Notes under the pieces: model-generated
What the model saw: the letters and a program-made list of their open reading frames with translations, nothing else
Database searches by the model: none
Told to the model about the DNA's origin: nothing
Source of the DNA: Methylobacterium sp. J-070
GTDB taxonomy: Bacteria; Pseudomonadota; Alphaproteobacteria; Rhizobiales; Beijerinckiaceae
Direction of reading: 5' to 3'
DNA: 64,000 nucleotides
Assembly (NCBI RefSeq): GCF_022829385.1
Contig: NZ_JAKSXX010000053.1
Location: 20,649-84,648, forward strand
Program-made: the position numbers and the translations under genes
Part shown: positions 43,751-52,686 of the stretch, piece after piece
Position numbering within the stretch: the first letter of the stretch is position 1
Layout of the letters: every line of letters starts with the position of its first letter

Positions 43751-45019
43751 TCAGCCGGTGGGCATCCGTCTCAGGAGGATGCTCGCGTTCACGCCCCCGA
43801 ATCCGAAGCCGTTCGAGAGGGCGTAGTCCACGGTTGCCCGCCGCGCCGTCGGACCGATTAGGTCCAGGCCGTCGGCGGCCTCATCGGGGTCTGTCAGGTT
43901 GAGCGTGGGCGGGAGGACGCCCTCGCGCAGCGCCTGGACCGTGATGATGGCCTCCAGGCCGCCGGCAGCGCCGAGGAGATGCCCGGTCGCTGACTTGGTC
44001 GAGGAAATCGCCGGGCCGCCTTCGCCGAAGACGGACCGGAGCGCCGCCAGTTCGCCCGCATCGCCGACCGAGGTCGCGGTCGCGTGCGCGTTCACGTAGC
44101 CGATGGCGGCGGGTTCGAGCCCCGCCATCGCCAAGGCCGTGGTGATCGCCTGCCGGGCGCCGCTGCCGTCCGGAGGGCCGGCGGTGAGGCGGTAGGCGTC
44201 GGCGCTGGTACCGTACCCGACCAGTTCGGCCAGCGGGACGGCACCGCGCGCCCGTGCATGGTCCAAGGTCTCCAGCACGAGGATGCCGGCGCCCTCGCCC
44301 ATGACGAAGCCGTCGCGGCTTCGGTCGAACGGACGGGAGGCAGCCTCGGGCGTGTCGTTGTAGGCCGTCGAAAGGCTGCGGGCCGCGGCGAAGCCGCCGA
44401 GCGCGACCCGGGTGACGCAGGCTTCAGCGCCACCGCAGACGACGACGTCCGCCTCGCCGCCGCGGATGAGGCGCATGCCGTCCCCGATGGCCTGCACGCT
44501 CGCCGCGCAGGCGGTGACGGGCGCGCCGAGCGGTCCCTTGAAGCCGTACCGGATGGAGACGTGGCCGGCGGCCAGGTTGACCAGGAAGGACGGCACGATG
44601 AAGGGCGACAGGCGCTGCGCGCCGCGGGAGCGTACGGTCTCCACCGCGTCGGTGATGCTCTGGAAGCCACCGATGCCGGAGGCCACGACGGTCGCGGTGC
44701 GGACGCGTTCCGCCTCGCTTGAGGGGCTCCAGCCCGACTGCCGGAGCGCCTGATCCGCGGCCGCCAGCGTGAACTGGATGAAGCGGTCCATCTTGCGGCG
44801 GTCCTTCGGTGGGATGAGGGCATCCGGATCGAACCCATCCGGGTCCTCGTCCCTAGACGGCACGAGCCCGGCGACCTTCGCGTCGATGTCGGGGACCAGG
44901 TCGTCCGGCAGGCGCCGCAGCCCGGACCCGGATGCGACGAGCCTGCGCCACATGCCCTCGACGCTGCAGCCGAGGGGGGACACGACGCCCATACCGGTGA
45001 CCACGATCCGTTCGCGCAT
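43751..45019 (-). CDS. Beta-ketoacyl-ACP synthase II (FabF-type)
   Basis: 422 residues, KAS II fold with the three catalytic residues Cys171 (VTACAASVQA), His312 (YVNAHATATSVGD) and His347 (KSATGHLLGAAGG); MRERIVVTGMGVVSPLGC opens the protein and GGVNASILL closes it. The ATG at 45019 precedes this. FabF extends acyl-ACP in fatty-acid synthesis, but the gene is not beside fab or acpP genes; it is in a small cluster with a thioesterase, thiolase and SMP-30 protein, so an accessory role is likelier. It lies 144 bp after tetR on the same strand, probably in one transcript. Confidence 0.9.
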   Translation of the reverse strand: MRERIVVTGMGVVSPLGCSVEGMWRRLVASGSGLRRLPDDLVPDIDAKVAGLVPSRDEDPDGFDPDALIPPKDRRKMDRFIQFTLAAADQALRQSGWSPSSEAERVRTATVVASGIGGFQSITDAVETVRSRGAQRLSPFIVPSFLVNLAAGHVSIRYGFKGPLGAPVTACAASVQAIGDGMRLIRGGEADVVVCGGAEACVTRVALGGFAAARSLSTAYNDTPEAASRPFDRSRDGFVMGEGAGILVLETLDHARARGAVPLAELVGYGTSADAYRLTAGPPDGSGARQAITTALAMAGLEPAAIGYVNAHATATSVGDAGELAALRSVFGEGGPAISSTKSATGHLLGAAGGLEAIITVQALREGVLPPTLNLTDPDEAADGLDLIGPTARRATVDYALSNGFGFGGVNASILLRRMPTG

Positions 45020-45163
45020 GGATGTCCTCTCGCCGAGATCGTGCGCGCAGCGGCGCACGGCATAGGCAGGTCCCGACAGGCCGGGCACCGGCATTCCTTC
45101 AGATCGTCAGGGGCGCGCCGCCGTCAGTCGCGAGCCGTCACGGTCGGCCCGGTCCCGTGGATG

Positions 45164-45706
45164 TCATGCCGAGACGGAAGTCCGCGCCGCCTCGATGAGC
45201 TCGGTCGCCAACGCCTCGTCGTCGACAGCCCGCGCCAGGACGACGGCACCGACGAGCGTCGACAGAGTCGCCAGGGACCGTTGCCTGCGGCGCTCCTTGG
45301 CTGCCCTGGGCGTCAGGCCGGCGAGGATAGAGGCCATGCGCTCGACCCCCTGGGTGAAACGCGCACGGACGGGGCCGCCCCGCGGCTCCCGCGCGACGTC
45401 GTTCGCCAGGGCGGCGAGCGGACAGCCCATACCGGGTGCCCGGACGTGCCCGAGGGAGAGATAGTTGGCGATGATGGTGTCGACGGTCCCGCGGTAGTCC
45501 TCATCCAGCGCGGTATCGAACGCCTCGGCCGCGAGCGCTTCCTTGTTGGCGAACTGGCCGTAGAACCCGCCATGGGTGAGACCAGCGGACGCCATGATGT
45601 CGGCCACGCCGACGCCATTGATGCCGCGCTCCCGGAACAGCGACGCGGCGACCTCGACGACGCGTCGGCGGTTGAGCTTGGCCTGTTCCTGCGAGACCCT
45701 GGGCAT
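45164..45706 (-). CDS. TetR-family regulator of the FabF/thiolase group
   Basis: 180 residues: VVEVAASLFRERGINGVGVADIMASAGLTHGGFYGQFANKEAL is the helix-turn-helix of the AcrR/YafC-like type, followed by a C-terminal effector domain with GCPLAALANDVAREP and the ending LIEAARTSVSA. ATG 45706 has GGAGGATCAGGCA upstream. A palindromic operator lies 32 bp before the start, and a similar one precedes the thioesterase gene, so self- and pathway-repression is inferred. Confidence 0.9.
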   Translation of the reverse strand: MPRVSQEQAKLNRRRVVEVAASLFRERGINGVGVADIMASAGLTHGGFYGQFANKEALAAEAFDTALDEDYRGTVDTIIANYLSLGHVRAPGMGCPLAALANDVAREPRGGPVRARFTQGVERMASILAGLTPRAAKERRRQRSLATLSTLVGAVVLARAVDDEALATELIEAARTSVSA

Positions 45707-45737
45707 TGCCTGATCCTCCGGCGTTCTTAGGTCCAAT

Positions 45738-45758
45738 ATAGATGCGAAACGTCATCTA
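45738..45758. promoter_or_regulatory. TetR operator upstream of its own gene
   Basis: TAGATG-CGAAACGT-CATCTA (45739-45758) has perfect 6-bp arms. It lies 33 bp upstream of the tetR ATG and recurs (14 of 20) before the thioesterase gene. Confidence 0.6.
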
Positions 45759-45825
45759 AGAAGGGTGGTCCCTCGTGCGGCGGCCCGCTGCTGCCGAGAT
45801 AGGCAAAGCGGACTCGGCACGACAA

Positions 45826-45867
45826 CCGGCCGGCCTGCGTAGGGGGGCTTGGTCGCAGGCCAGCCGG
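45826..45867. terminator. Stem-loop 1 downstream of the RND pump
   Basis: CCGGCCGGCCTGCG (45826-45839) and CGCAGGCCAGCCGG (45854-45867) form a 14-bp stem with one mismatch and a 14-base loop. It follows the RND gene on the minus strand; no T-run. Confidence 0.5.
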
Positions 45868-45872
45868 TGCAC

Positions 45873-45897
45873 CGCGCGTTCGGTCGTCGAACGCGCG
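45873..45897. terminator. Stem-loop 2 downstream of the RND pump
   Basis: CGCGCGTTCG-GTCGT-CGAACGCGCG: perfect 10-bp arms and 5-base loop, 46 bp after the RND stop. Tandem with stem-loop 1; together they likely end the pump operon before tetR. Confidence 0.55.
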
Positions 45898-45942
45898 ATC
45901 CTGGAATGCCCCGTCACCGGGACAACGGCCCTTGTCTCTGGA

Positions 45943-48900
45943 TCAAGGCTCCGCCTGAACTGGCATCGCGTCGGATCCGGATGCGACGCCAGTTGCGACG
46001 GGCGCCCGTCCGACCCGGAACCACAGGGCGTAGAGGGCGGGCAGGAACAGCAGCGTCAGGAGCGTGCCCACGCCGACGCCGCCGATGAGGACGTAGGCCA
46101 GCGCGCCCCAGAACACCGAGTGGGTGAGCGGGATAAAGGCGAGCATCGCCGCCGCCGCCGTCAGGATGACCGGCCGAGCCCGGCGCACGGTCGACTCGAC
46201 GATGGCCTCGTAATCCGACAGGCCCGCCGCGCGGTCGTGGTGGATCTGGTCCACCAGGATCAGGGTGTTGCGCATCAGGATGCCCGACAGGGCGATCAAC
46301 CCGAGGATCGCGTTGAAGCCGAACGGCTGGTGGAAGACGAGCAGCGTCGGGACGGCACCGACGAGGCCGAGCGGCGCGGTGGCGAACACCATGAACATGG
46401 TGGTGAACGACCGGACCTGCAGCATGATGACCGTCAGCGTCACGATCAGCATCAGCGGGAAGACCGCCACGAGTGCGTTCATCGCCTTCGCGCTCTCCTC
46501 GACCGCACCGGCCGTGTCGATGCGGTAGCCGGGCGGCAGCTTCGCCTTGATCGCGTCGAGCTCGGGGAAGATCTGCGCGTGGATGTCCGGCGGCTGTTTC
46601 CCGTCGAGCACGTCGCCCTGCACGCGGATGTAGGTCTCGCGGTTGTAGCGCTTGAGCACCGCGTCCTCGTTGCGACTCTCCAGGTGCGCGACCTGGGAGA
46701 CCGGCACCTGGCGCCCGTCCTGGGTGGTCAGGGTCAGGTCGCCGATGTCGCCGAGGGAGCGCCGCTCCGGGCCGGGGCTGCGCAGGAGCACGTCCACCGA
46801 GCGCAGGTTCTCGCGGACCTGGGTCGCCGGGGTTCCGTCGAGGTAGCTCTGGAGCTGCTGGCCGGCCTCCCGCGGCGTGAGGCCGATCAGGCGCAGGCGC
46901 TCCTGGTCGAGGGCGAGGTGCAGGCTCGGGGTCTTGTCGCCCCAGTCGAGGTGGACGAGGCGCATGTTGGGGTTGGCCATCATGACGTCGCGGACCTGCT
47001 CGGCGATGCCGCGGATGACGTCGGGGTCGGGTCCGACCACCCGGAAGGCGACCGGGAAGCGGATCGGCGGACCGAACACGATCTGCAGCACGCGCACCCG
47101 GGCCTCGGGGAAGAGCCCGTCGGCGACGAGCTTGCGCAGCTTGATGCGGAGCGCGTCGCGGGACGCCGCGTCGGGGGTCTGCACCACGATCTGCGCGAAG
47201 GCGGGATCGGGCAGCTCGGGATCGAACGAAAGCACGAAGCGCGGCATGCCCTGCCCGATGTAGCTCGTGATCTCGCGCGCCTCGGGGAGCCCACGGACGG
47301 CCGCCTCGACCTTCTTCACGCTCGCCTCGGTGGTGGCAAAGGCCGAGCCCGTCGGCAGCGTCACCTCGACGATCAGTTCTGGGCGCTCCGAGTTCGGGAA
47401 GAACTGCTTCTCGACCCGGCCCATGCCGACGACGGCCGCCGCGAACAGCATCACGGTGATCCCGGCCGCCAGCCACTTGTGGTCGACGGAAGCCCGGACC
47501 ACGCGGCGCAGGCGCTCGTAGTTCTTCGTGGCGTAGATGGCCTCGTGGCCGCCCTCGACCTTCTTGATGTTGGGCAGGAGCTTGACGCCGAGATAGGGCG
47601 TGAAGGTCACCGCCACGATCCACGAGACGAGCAGCGAGAAGCCGACCACCCAGAAGATGTTGCCGGCGTACTCCCCCGCCGTGGAGGCGGCGAAGCCGAC
47701 CGGCAGGAAGCCCGCGATGGTGACGAGCGTGCCGGTCAGCATCGGCGCCGCGGTGGCGCTCCAGGCATGGGTCGCGGCCTCGACGCGGTCGTAGCCCTCC
47801 TCCATGCGCACCACCATCATCTCGATGGCGATGATCGCATCGTCCACGAGCAGGCCAAGCGAGATGATCAAGGCGCCGAGCGTGATGCGGTCGAAGTCGC
47901 GGCCGGTGACCATCATGACGACGAACACGGCGGCAAGCGTGATCGGGACCGCGAGCGCGACGACGATGCCGACCCGGAAGCCGAGCGCCACGAGGCCGAC
48001 GACGATGACCACCGAGAGGGCGGTGAAGAACTTCACCATGAACTCGTGGATGGCGTCGTCGATGACCTTCGCCTGGTCGGTGATCTTCGCGAACGTGATG
48101 CCGGTCGGCAGCTCGTGGTGGATGGCCACCTCCTCGGCGTTGAGCGCCTCGCCGAGCGCTAGGCCGTTGAAGCCCGGCTTCATCACGAGGCCCAGCATCA
48201 GGGCCGGCTCGCCGTCGTTGCGGATCTCGAAGACCTTCGGGTCCTCGTAGCCGCGCTTCACCTCGGCGATGTCGCCGAGCTTGAGGCTGCGGTCGCCGAC
48301 CGCCACCGGCAGGTTGCGGATCGTGTCGAGGCCGTCGATGGCGCCGTCGAGTCGGAGGTAAACGCGCGGGCCGGCGGTCTCGACGAAGCCGGCCGGCGTC
48401 ACGTCGTTCTGGTTGGCCAAGGCCGCTAGCAACTGCTGTCCGGTGATGCCGAGCGTCGCCAGGCGCTGATAGGAGATCTCGACGAAGATCTTCTGGGCCT
48501 GCTCGCCGAGGATGTTGATCTTCTCGACGCCAGGGACGCGCAACAGCCGCTGGCGTAGGTCCTCAGCGCGGAGCACGAGGTGCCGGTGCGGCAGGCCCCG
48601 GGCCTGGAGGGCGTAGAGGGCGAAGTAGACGTCGGAGAACTCGTCGTTGAACAGCGGCCCCATCACGCCTCGTGGCAGGGTGGAGGCCTGGTCGGACAAC
48701 TTCTTGCGGGCCTGGTAGAACTGCTCCTGCAGCTTCGCCGGCGGCATGCTGTCCTTGAAGTAGACCTTCATCAGCATGAGGCCGGGACGGACCGTGGTCT
48801 CGACGCGGTCGTAGTAGACGAGTTCCTGCAGCCGCTTCTCCAGCGGGTCGGCGACCTGCCGCTGGATCTCCGAGGTGGTTGCGCCGGGCCAGGCTGCCGA

Positions 48901-49050
48901 GACCGACATGGTCTTCACGGTGAAGGCCGGATCCTCGGCACGGCCGAGCTTCTGGAAGGCGAAGAAGCCGGCGGCGGTCACCGCGATGATGAGGAAGAGC
49001 GTGACGGCGCGCTCGCGAACCGCCAGGGCGGAGAGGTTGAAGCCGGTCAT
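45943..49050 (-). CDS. RND-family multidrug efflux pump, inner-membrane transporter
   Basis: 1035 residues, HAE1/MexF-like size and layout: N-terminal VRERAVTLFLIIAVTAAGFFAF membrane segment, first periplasmic loop (PGATTSEIQRQVADPLEKRLQEL), TM4 with the proton-relay Asp pair GLLVDDAIIAIEM, TM10-12 block ALSGILMRNTLILVDQI and the C-terminal TM segments. Exports substrates using the proton gradient. The ATG overlaps the stop of the adaptor gene (ATGA). There is no outer-membrane factor gene nearby, so TolC-type partners are probably supplied elsewhere. Confidence 0.95.
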   Translation of the reverse strand: MTGFNLSALAVRERAVTLFLIIAVTAAGFFAFQKLGRAEDPAFTVKTMSVSAAWPGATTSEIQRQVADPLEKRLQELVYYDRVETTVRPGLMLMKVYFKDSMPPAKLQEQFYQARKKLSDQASTLPRGVMGPLFNDEFSDVYFALYALQARGLPHRHLVLRAEDLRQRLLRVPGVEKINILGEQAQKIFVEISYQRLATLGITGQQLLAALANQNDVTPAGFVETAGPRVYLRLDGAIDGLDTIRNLPVAVGDRSLKLGDIAEVKRGYEDPKVFEIRNDGEPALMLGLVMKPGFNGLALGEALNAEEVAIHHELPTGITFAKITDQAKVIDDAIHEFMVKFFTALSVVIVVGLVALGFRVGIVVALAVPITLAAVFVVMMVTGRDFDRITLGALIISLGLLVDDAIIAIEMMVVRMEEGYDRVEAATHAWSATAAPMLTGTLVTIAGFLPVGFAASTAGEYAGNIFWVVGFSLLVSWIVAVTFTPYLGVKLLPNIKKVEGGHEAIYATKNYERLRRVVRASVDHKWLAAGITVMLFAAAVVGMGRVEKQFFPNSERPELIVEVTLPTGSAFATTEASVKKVEAAVRGLPEAREITSYIGQGMPRFVLSFDPELPDPAFAQIVVQTPDAASRDALRIKLRKLVADGLFPEARVRVLQIVFGPPIRFPVAFRVVGPDPDVIRGIAEQVRDVMMANPNMRLVHLDWGDKTPSLHLALDQERLRLIGLTPREAGQQLQSYLDGTPATQVRENLRSVDVLLRSPGPERRSLGDIGDLTLTTQDGRQVPVSQVAHLESRNEDAVLKRYNRETYIRVQGDVLDGKQPPDIHAQIFPELDAIKAKLPPGYRIDTAGAVEESAKAMNALVAVFPLMLIVTLTVIMLQVRSFTTMFMVFATAPLGLVGAVPTLLVFHQPFGFNAILGLIALSGILMRNTLILVDQIHHDRAAGLSDYEAIVESTVRRARPVILTAAAAMLAFIPLTHSVFWGALAYVLIGGVGVGTLLTLLFLPALYALWFRVGRAPVATGVASGSDAMPVQAEP

Positions 49051-50132
49051 CGGGCGACCCCCGTCAGGCTCTCGGGGGCCTGCCGCACCGCCTGGCCGGC
49101 CTTGAGCAGATGGGCGCCGAGCGACACGATGCGGTCGCCCGGGCTGAGGCCCGATACGACCTGTGCGCTTTCCTCGGACATGCGCGCGACGGAGACCGCC
49201 TGGGCGGTGACCGTCTTGGTGTCGGCGTCGAGCTTCCAGACCGTCGAGCCTCGCCCGATGTCGAACAGGGCGCCGAGCGGCACGTCGACCGACGCCGCGC
49301 GCCCGGCATCCGCCGGCGTGAGCCGGAGCGTCACCGTGGCGCCGAGCGGCGCGGCCTCGCCGCCGCCCGACAGGATGTAGCGCGCCCGGTACGTCCGGGT
49401 GGCCGGATCGGCGGTGGCGGAAAGTTCCCGGAGCTTGGCCGGATAGGTCGTCTCGCCCTCTGCGTAAAGGGTGGCCGACGCTGCCCCCTTCGCGAGTTGC
49501 CGGCTCCCCTCCGGCAGGAACACCTCCGCCTCGCGGGCGCCATCACGGGCGAGCTTGACGACGGTCTGGCCGGCGGCAACGACCTGGCCCGGCTCGGTCG
49601 GGACCTCCATCACGACGCCGTCGGCGTCGGCCTGGAGCTCGGAATACCCGGCCTGGTTGGCGACCTGGCTCGCCTGCGCCTCGGCATTGGCGAACTGGGC
49701 GACGGCGGCGTCAGCGGCGGCCTTGTTCTGGTCGTAGGTCTGCTTCGAGGTCCAGCCGTCCCCGACGAGCTTGCGGCTGCGCTCATCGTCAGCCTTGGCC
49801 TTGATCATCTGTGCTCGGGCCGCCTCGACCGAGGCCCGCGCCGCGTTAAGGGCCAGAGTGAAGTCGGTCCGGTCGAGGCGCATCAGGGGCTGACCGAGCC
49901 GGACGTGGTCCCCCGGGTCGACGAGGCGCTCGTAGATCTTGCCGCCGACCCGGAAGCCGAGGTTGCTCTCGGTGCGGGCCCGGATGACGCCGGTGTAGCG
50001 CGCGATCCCGGCCGTTCCCGGGGCCACCGCGATGGTCTGGACCAGCGGCGGCTCCGGAGGCACTGCGGTCTCGCCCGGCGAGCATGCTGCCAGAGCTAGC
50101 GGGGTCAGCACAAGGAAAGCCCTGGGGTCCAT
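49047..50132 (-). CDS. RND periplasmic adaptor lipoprotein
   Basis: 361 residues: lipobox LALAAC (Cys17), beta-barrel/lipoyl segments (YTGVIRARTESNLGFRVGGKI and VMEVPTEPGQVVAAGQTV), helical hairpin (about 92-160) with Lys/Gln/Ala-rich heptads, and a membrane-proximal C-terminal domain (LSPGDRIVSLGAHLLKAGQAV). Couples the RND pump to an outer-membrane channel. Starts MDPRAFLVLTPLA, 277 bp from the divergent DUF302 gene, with the pump ORF overlapping its end. Confidence 0.93.
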   Translation of the reverse strand: MDPRAFLVLTPLALAACSPGETAVPPEPPLVQTIAVAPGTAGIARYTGVIRARTESNLGFRVGGKIYERLVDPGDHVRLGQPLMRLDRTDFTLALNAARASVEAARAQMIKAKADDERSRKLVGDGWTSKQTYDQNKAAADAAVAQFANAEAQASQVANQAGYSELQADADGVVMEVPTEPGQVVAAGQTVVKLARDGAREAEVFLPEGSRQLAKGAASATLYAEGETTYPAKLRELSATADPATRTYRARYILSGGGEAAPLGATVTLRLTPADAGRAASVDVPLGALFDIGRGSTVWKLDADTKTVTAQAVSVARMSEESAQVVSGLSPGDRIVSLGAHLLKAGQAVRQAPESLTGVAR

Positions 50133-50346
50133 CGCACCGCTCCTCTGCGGCCATTTCCGACCGCTTCAATCATTATGGCCGACATTTATTTGGAGGCGAG
50201 ACGGACGTCAATGCCGCCCCTGTCCGTCGACTTGGCTGGCGTGCCGGAGCGCACAATGTCCCCGGCTGGCCGGTCGGACAGACCTCCTGCACGGAGGGAA
50301 GTGGCCTAATCGATTCGAACCGCTCGACGTCGGCTTGCCGAATAAG

Positions 50347-50366
50347 GGCAATTGCACATATTTGCC
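50347..50366. promoter_or_regulatory. MarR-type operator upstream of DUF302
   Basis: GGCAATTGCACATATTTGCC carries GGCAA/TTGCC inverted arms and matches the sequence in front of the marR gene downstream (52411-52430) at 17 of 20 positions. It lies 43 bp before the DUF302 ATG. No other gene or operator is seen in 50133-50409. Confidence 0.6.
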
Positions 50367-50409
50367 TCGATGGGTGCCTGCCCGAGTGCGTGATCACGGA
50401 TGAACGAAG

Positions 50410-50910
50410 ATGATCCAGGAACTGCAGGTCCGACACGTCGAGCACGTCACCACACGGTCGTTCGAGGAGGTCGTCGCCGCCTTCGAACACGCCGTCGGGT
50501 CAATCGAGGCGGTCGGCTGGCCGGCCCTCCCGGGCGGTGCGCGAGACGAGGGGGCGTTCCGCAGCCGCGTCGAGGAGCATCTTGGACCGAGCGGCTTCAC
50601 CCGCTTCCTCACGCTCGACCACGGTGACTGGCTCAAGCTCTACGGGCAAGACGCCAAGGTGGTGATGTACACCCTCGGCAACCCGCTCATCGCCATCACG
50701 ATGCTGCGCCATGATATCCGCGCCGGCCTCAACGTGCCCGTCCGGCTCCTCATCTACCGCGACGAGGCTTCGGGCACGACGCGCCTCGCCTACGACGTGC
50801 CCTCCACGCTGATGGGCAACATCGAAAACGACCCATGCCTCGACGCGGCGCGAGGCCTCGATGCCAAGCTCGCCGCGCTCGCGGAACAGGCGACCGGCGC
50901 CAGGGCGTGA
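50410..50910 (+). CDS. DUF302 family protein
   Basis: 166 residues, with the DUF302 hallmark segments FTRFLTLDHGDWLKLYGQDAKVVMYTLGNPLIAITM and VPVRLLIYRDEASGTTRLAYDVPSTLMG. The fold is a small beta-alpha domain of unknown function, often encoded near thiol or stress systems. No signal peptide. Followed by panE after 27 bp; with the shared operator it appears to be in the same MarR regulon as the regulator downstream. Confidence 0.9.
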   Translation: MIQELQVRHVEHVTTRSFEEVVAAFEHAVGSIEAVGWPALPGGARDEGAFRSRVEEHLGPSGFTRFLTLDHGDWLKLYGQDAKVVMYTLGNPLIAITMLRHDIRAGLNVPVRLLIYRDEASGTTRLAYDVPSTLMGNIENDPCLDAARGLDAKLAALAEQATGARA

Positions 50911-50937
50911 GCGTCCACCCTCGACAGGAAGTAGACC

Positions 50938-51861
50938 ATGCGCTTGCTCGTTGTTGGAGCCGGTTCGACCGGCGGCTATATCGGGGGCCGGCTCGCCCAA
51001 GCGGGGCGGGACGTGACGTTCCTCGTCCGTCCAAGGCGCGCCGAACGACTTCGTCGCGAGGGGCTGAAGATCATCAGCCCGCTGGGCGACGCGAGCGTCG
51101 AGCCGCAGCTTGCGACCGCCGATACTGTCGACGGTCCTTTCGACGCCATCCTGCTGTCGGTGAAGGGTTTCCAGCTCGATGCGGCGCTCGACGACCTGCG
51201 CCCGGCTGTTGGGCCGAGGACGATGATCTTGCCCGTGCTGAATGGCATGCGGCACATGGAAACCTTGGCGGCGCGCTTCTCGTCCGAGAACCTGGTCGGT
51301 TGCGCCCTCAAGATCGCGACCATCCTCGACGAGGAGGGCCGCGTGTTGCACCTGACGCCGCTCCAGGACCTCGCCTACGGCGAGCTCGACGGCGGCACGA
51401 CGCCGCGCATCGAGGCGCTGCATGAGCTGATGCAGGCTGGCGGGTTCGAACCGCGCCTGTCCCGCGAGATCCGGCGGGAGATGTGGGAGAAGTGGATCCT
51501 GCTGGCCTCGCTCGGCGCCGTCACCTGCCTGATGCGCGGGCCCATCGGCGAGATCGAGGCCGCACCGGGCGGACCGGCATTCGCGCTCGCCGTCCTGGAC
51601 GAGGCGGTCGCGACCGTCCGGGCCGTCGGTACCGGCCCCTCGGACGCGTTCCTGGCCGCGACACGCGACCAACTGACCGCCAAGGGCTCGCCCCTGACCT
51701 CGTCGATGTACCGCGACCTACGGAAGGGACGTCCAGTCGAGGTCGAGAACATCATCGGCGACCTCGTGCGCTCGGCGGCGGAGGCCAGCATCGAGACGCC
51801 GCTGCTCGCCGCCGCATACGCGCACCTCTCGGTCTACCAGAACGGGATCCGCAAGGACTGA
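50938..51861 (+). CDS. PanE-like 2-dehydropantoate 2-reductase
   Basis: 307 residues. NADPH-binding VVGAGSTGGYIGGRLA, domain 2 with Lys185 (WEKWILLASLG) and C-terminal Glu in GRPVEVENIIGDL. PanE makes pantoate for CoA synthesis. The Asn that normally sits four residues after the catalytic Lys is Leu, so ketopantoate may not be the substrate. It is paired with DUF302 and a convergent MarR gene, a context unlike pantothenate genes; hence gene symbol not assigned. Confidence 0.8.
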   Translation: MRLLVVGAGSTGGYIGGRLAQAGRDVTFLVRPRRAERLRREGLKIISPLGDASVEPQLATADTVDGPFDAILLSVKGFQLDAALDDLRPAVGPRTMILPVLNGMRHMETLAARFSSENLVGCALKIATILDEEGRVLHLTPLQDLAYGELDGGTTPRIEALHELMQAGGFEPRLSREIRREMWEKWILLASLGAVTCLMRGPIGEIEAAPGGPAFALAVLDEAVATVRAVGTGPSDAFLAATRDQLTAKGSPLTSSMYRDLRKGRPVEVENIIGDLVRSAAEASIETPLLAAAYAHLSVYQNGIRKD

Positions 51862-51895
51862 GGCACGGTCGGCCAGCAAACGGGCCCTGGCACGG

Positions 51896-52357
51896 TCAGC
51901 GTGTCGCCGGCGACGGGATGGCAGCGTCCTGATCACCGACCATCGTGACCTGACGCATCAGCGCCTGGAGTCCGGCCGCCTCGTCTTGGCCGAAGCCCGC
52001 CTGGAACCGTTCCTCGGCGGACTTCCAGAGCGGCCTGGCCGAGCCGAGGAGCGCGCCTCCTTCCGGGGTGAGCGCCACGACCCGTTTCCGGCCATCGCTT
52101 GCCGACGGGCGGACGGTTAGGAGGCCGCGCCGCTCCAGGGGCCGCAGAAGATGGCCAAGGGTCGAGCGGTCCATGACCAGGAGCGCGGCGAGCTGCTGGA
52201 CGGACGGCTCGCCTTGGCGGTCGACCTTGGCGAGTATGGAATATTGGTTGAGCCCAATGCCGGTCGGCGCCAGCGCCTCGTCATAGAGGCGCGTCAGGTG
52301 CCTGGCGGCCTGCCGCAGGGCGGAGCAACTGCAAGCCTCCGGTGGCAAGTTATCCAT
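51896..52357 (-). CDS. MarR-family regulator (DUF302/PanE regulon)
   Basis: 153 residues, winged-helix: SILAKVDRQGEPSVQQLAALLVMDRSTLGHLLRPLERRGLLTV and wing RPSASDGRKRVVALTPEGGALL. The ATG at 52357 has GGAGCCGGGGGCGCTT upstream; a longer start at 52423 would fall inside the palindromic operator 59 bp upstream and was rejected. Convergent to panE with 34 bp between ends. The same operator precedes DUF302, so it likely controls DUF302-panE and itself. Confidence 0.88.
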   Translation of the reverse strand: MDNLPPEACSCSALRQAARHLTRLYDEALAPTGIGLNQYSILAKVDRQGEPSVQQLAALLVMDRSTLGHLLRPLERRGLLTVRPSASDGRKRVVALTPEGGALLGSARPLWKSAEERFQAGFGQDEAAGLQALMRQVTMVGDQDAAIPSPATR

Positions 52358-52410
52358 AAGCGCCCCCGGCTCCAACGGCGTCCGCGACCCCTCGCCAGCA
52401 TTCAAATGGC

Positions 52411-52431
52411 GGCAATTGCCCATATTGGCAA
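52411..52431. promoter_or_regulatory. MarR operator upstream of its own gene
   Basis: TTGCC (52416-52420) and GGCAA (52427-52431) are inverted around CATATT. The wider 20-mer GGCAATTGCCCATATTGGCA matches that before DUF302 (50347-50366) at 17 of 20 positions. Confidence 0.6.
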
Positions 52432-52686
52432 CGACGTACCCCTTGTCCTTTCGCTCCGGTCGCGGAGGCTGCGCGATGCATTCGTTGGACGGCTGATCTC
52501 TTCCGACGTCAGAAGGCCACGCGCTGTCGCAAGACCGGGTTCGACCTCAACCGCGCACGGAGCCGGTACGGGTCAGAACGATGGTTTCGTGGGATGATCT
52601 CGGACAACAGCGCGTTCCGCTGTACGGCTTGAGCAATGGTGGCAGCTTGAGAACCCATTGCGACATTCGAGTTCGGCGGCGTTCGC

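Noticed and set aside
45775..48162. 795-residue plus-strand frame opposite the RND pump
   Set aside because: Antisense shadow, rich in Asp/Glu/His/Arg with no start signal.
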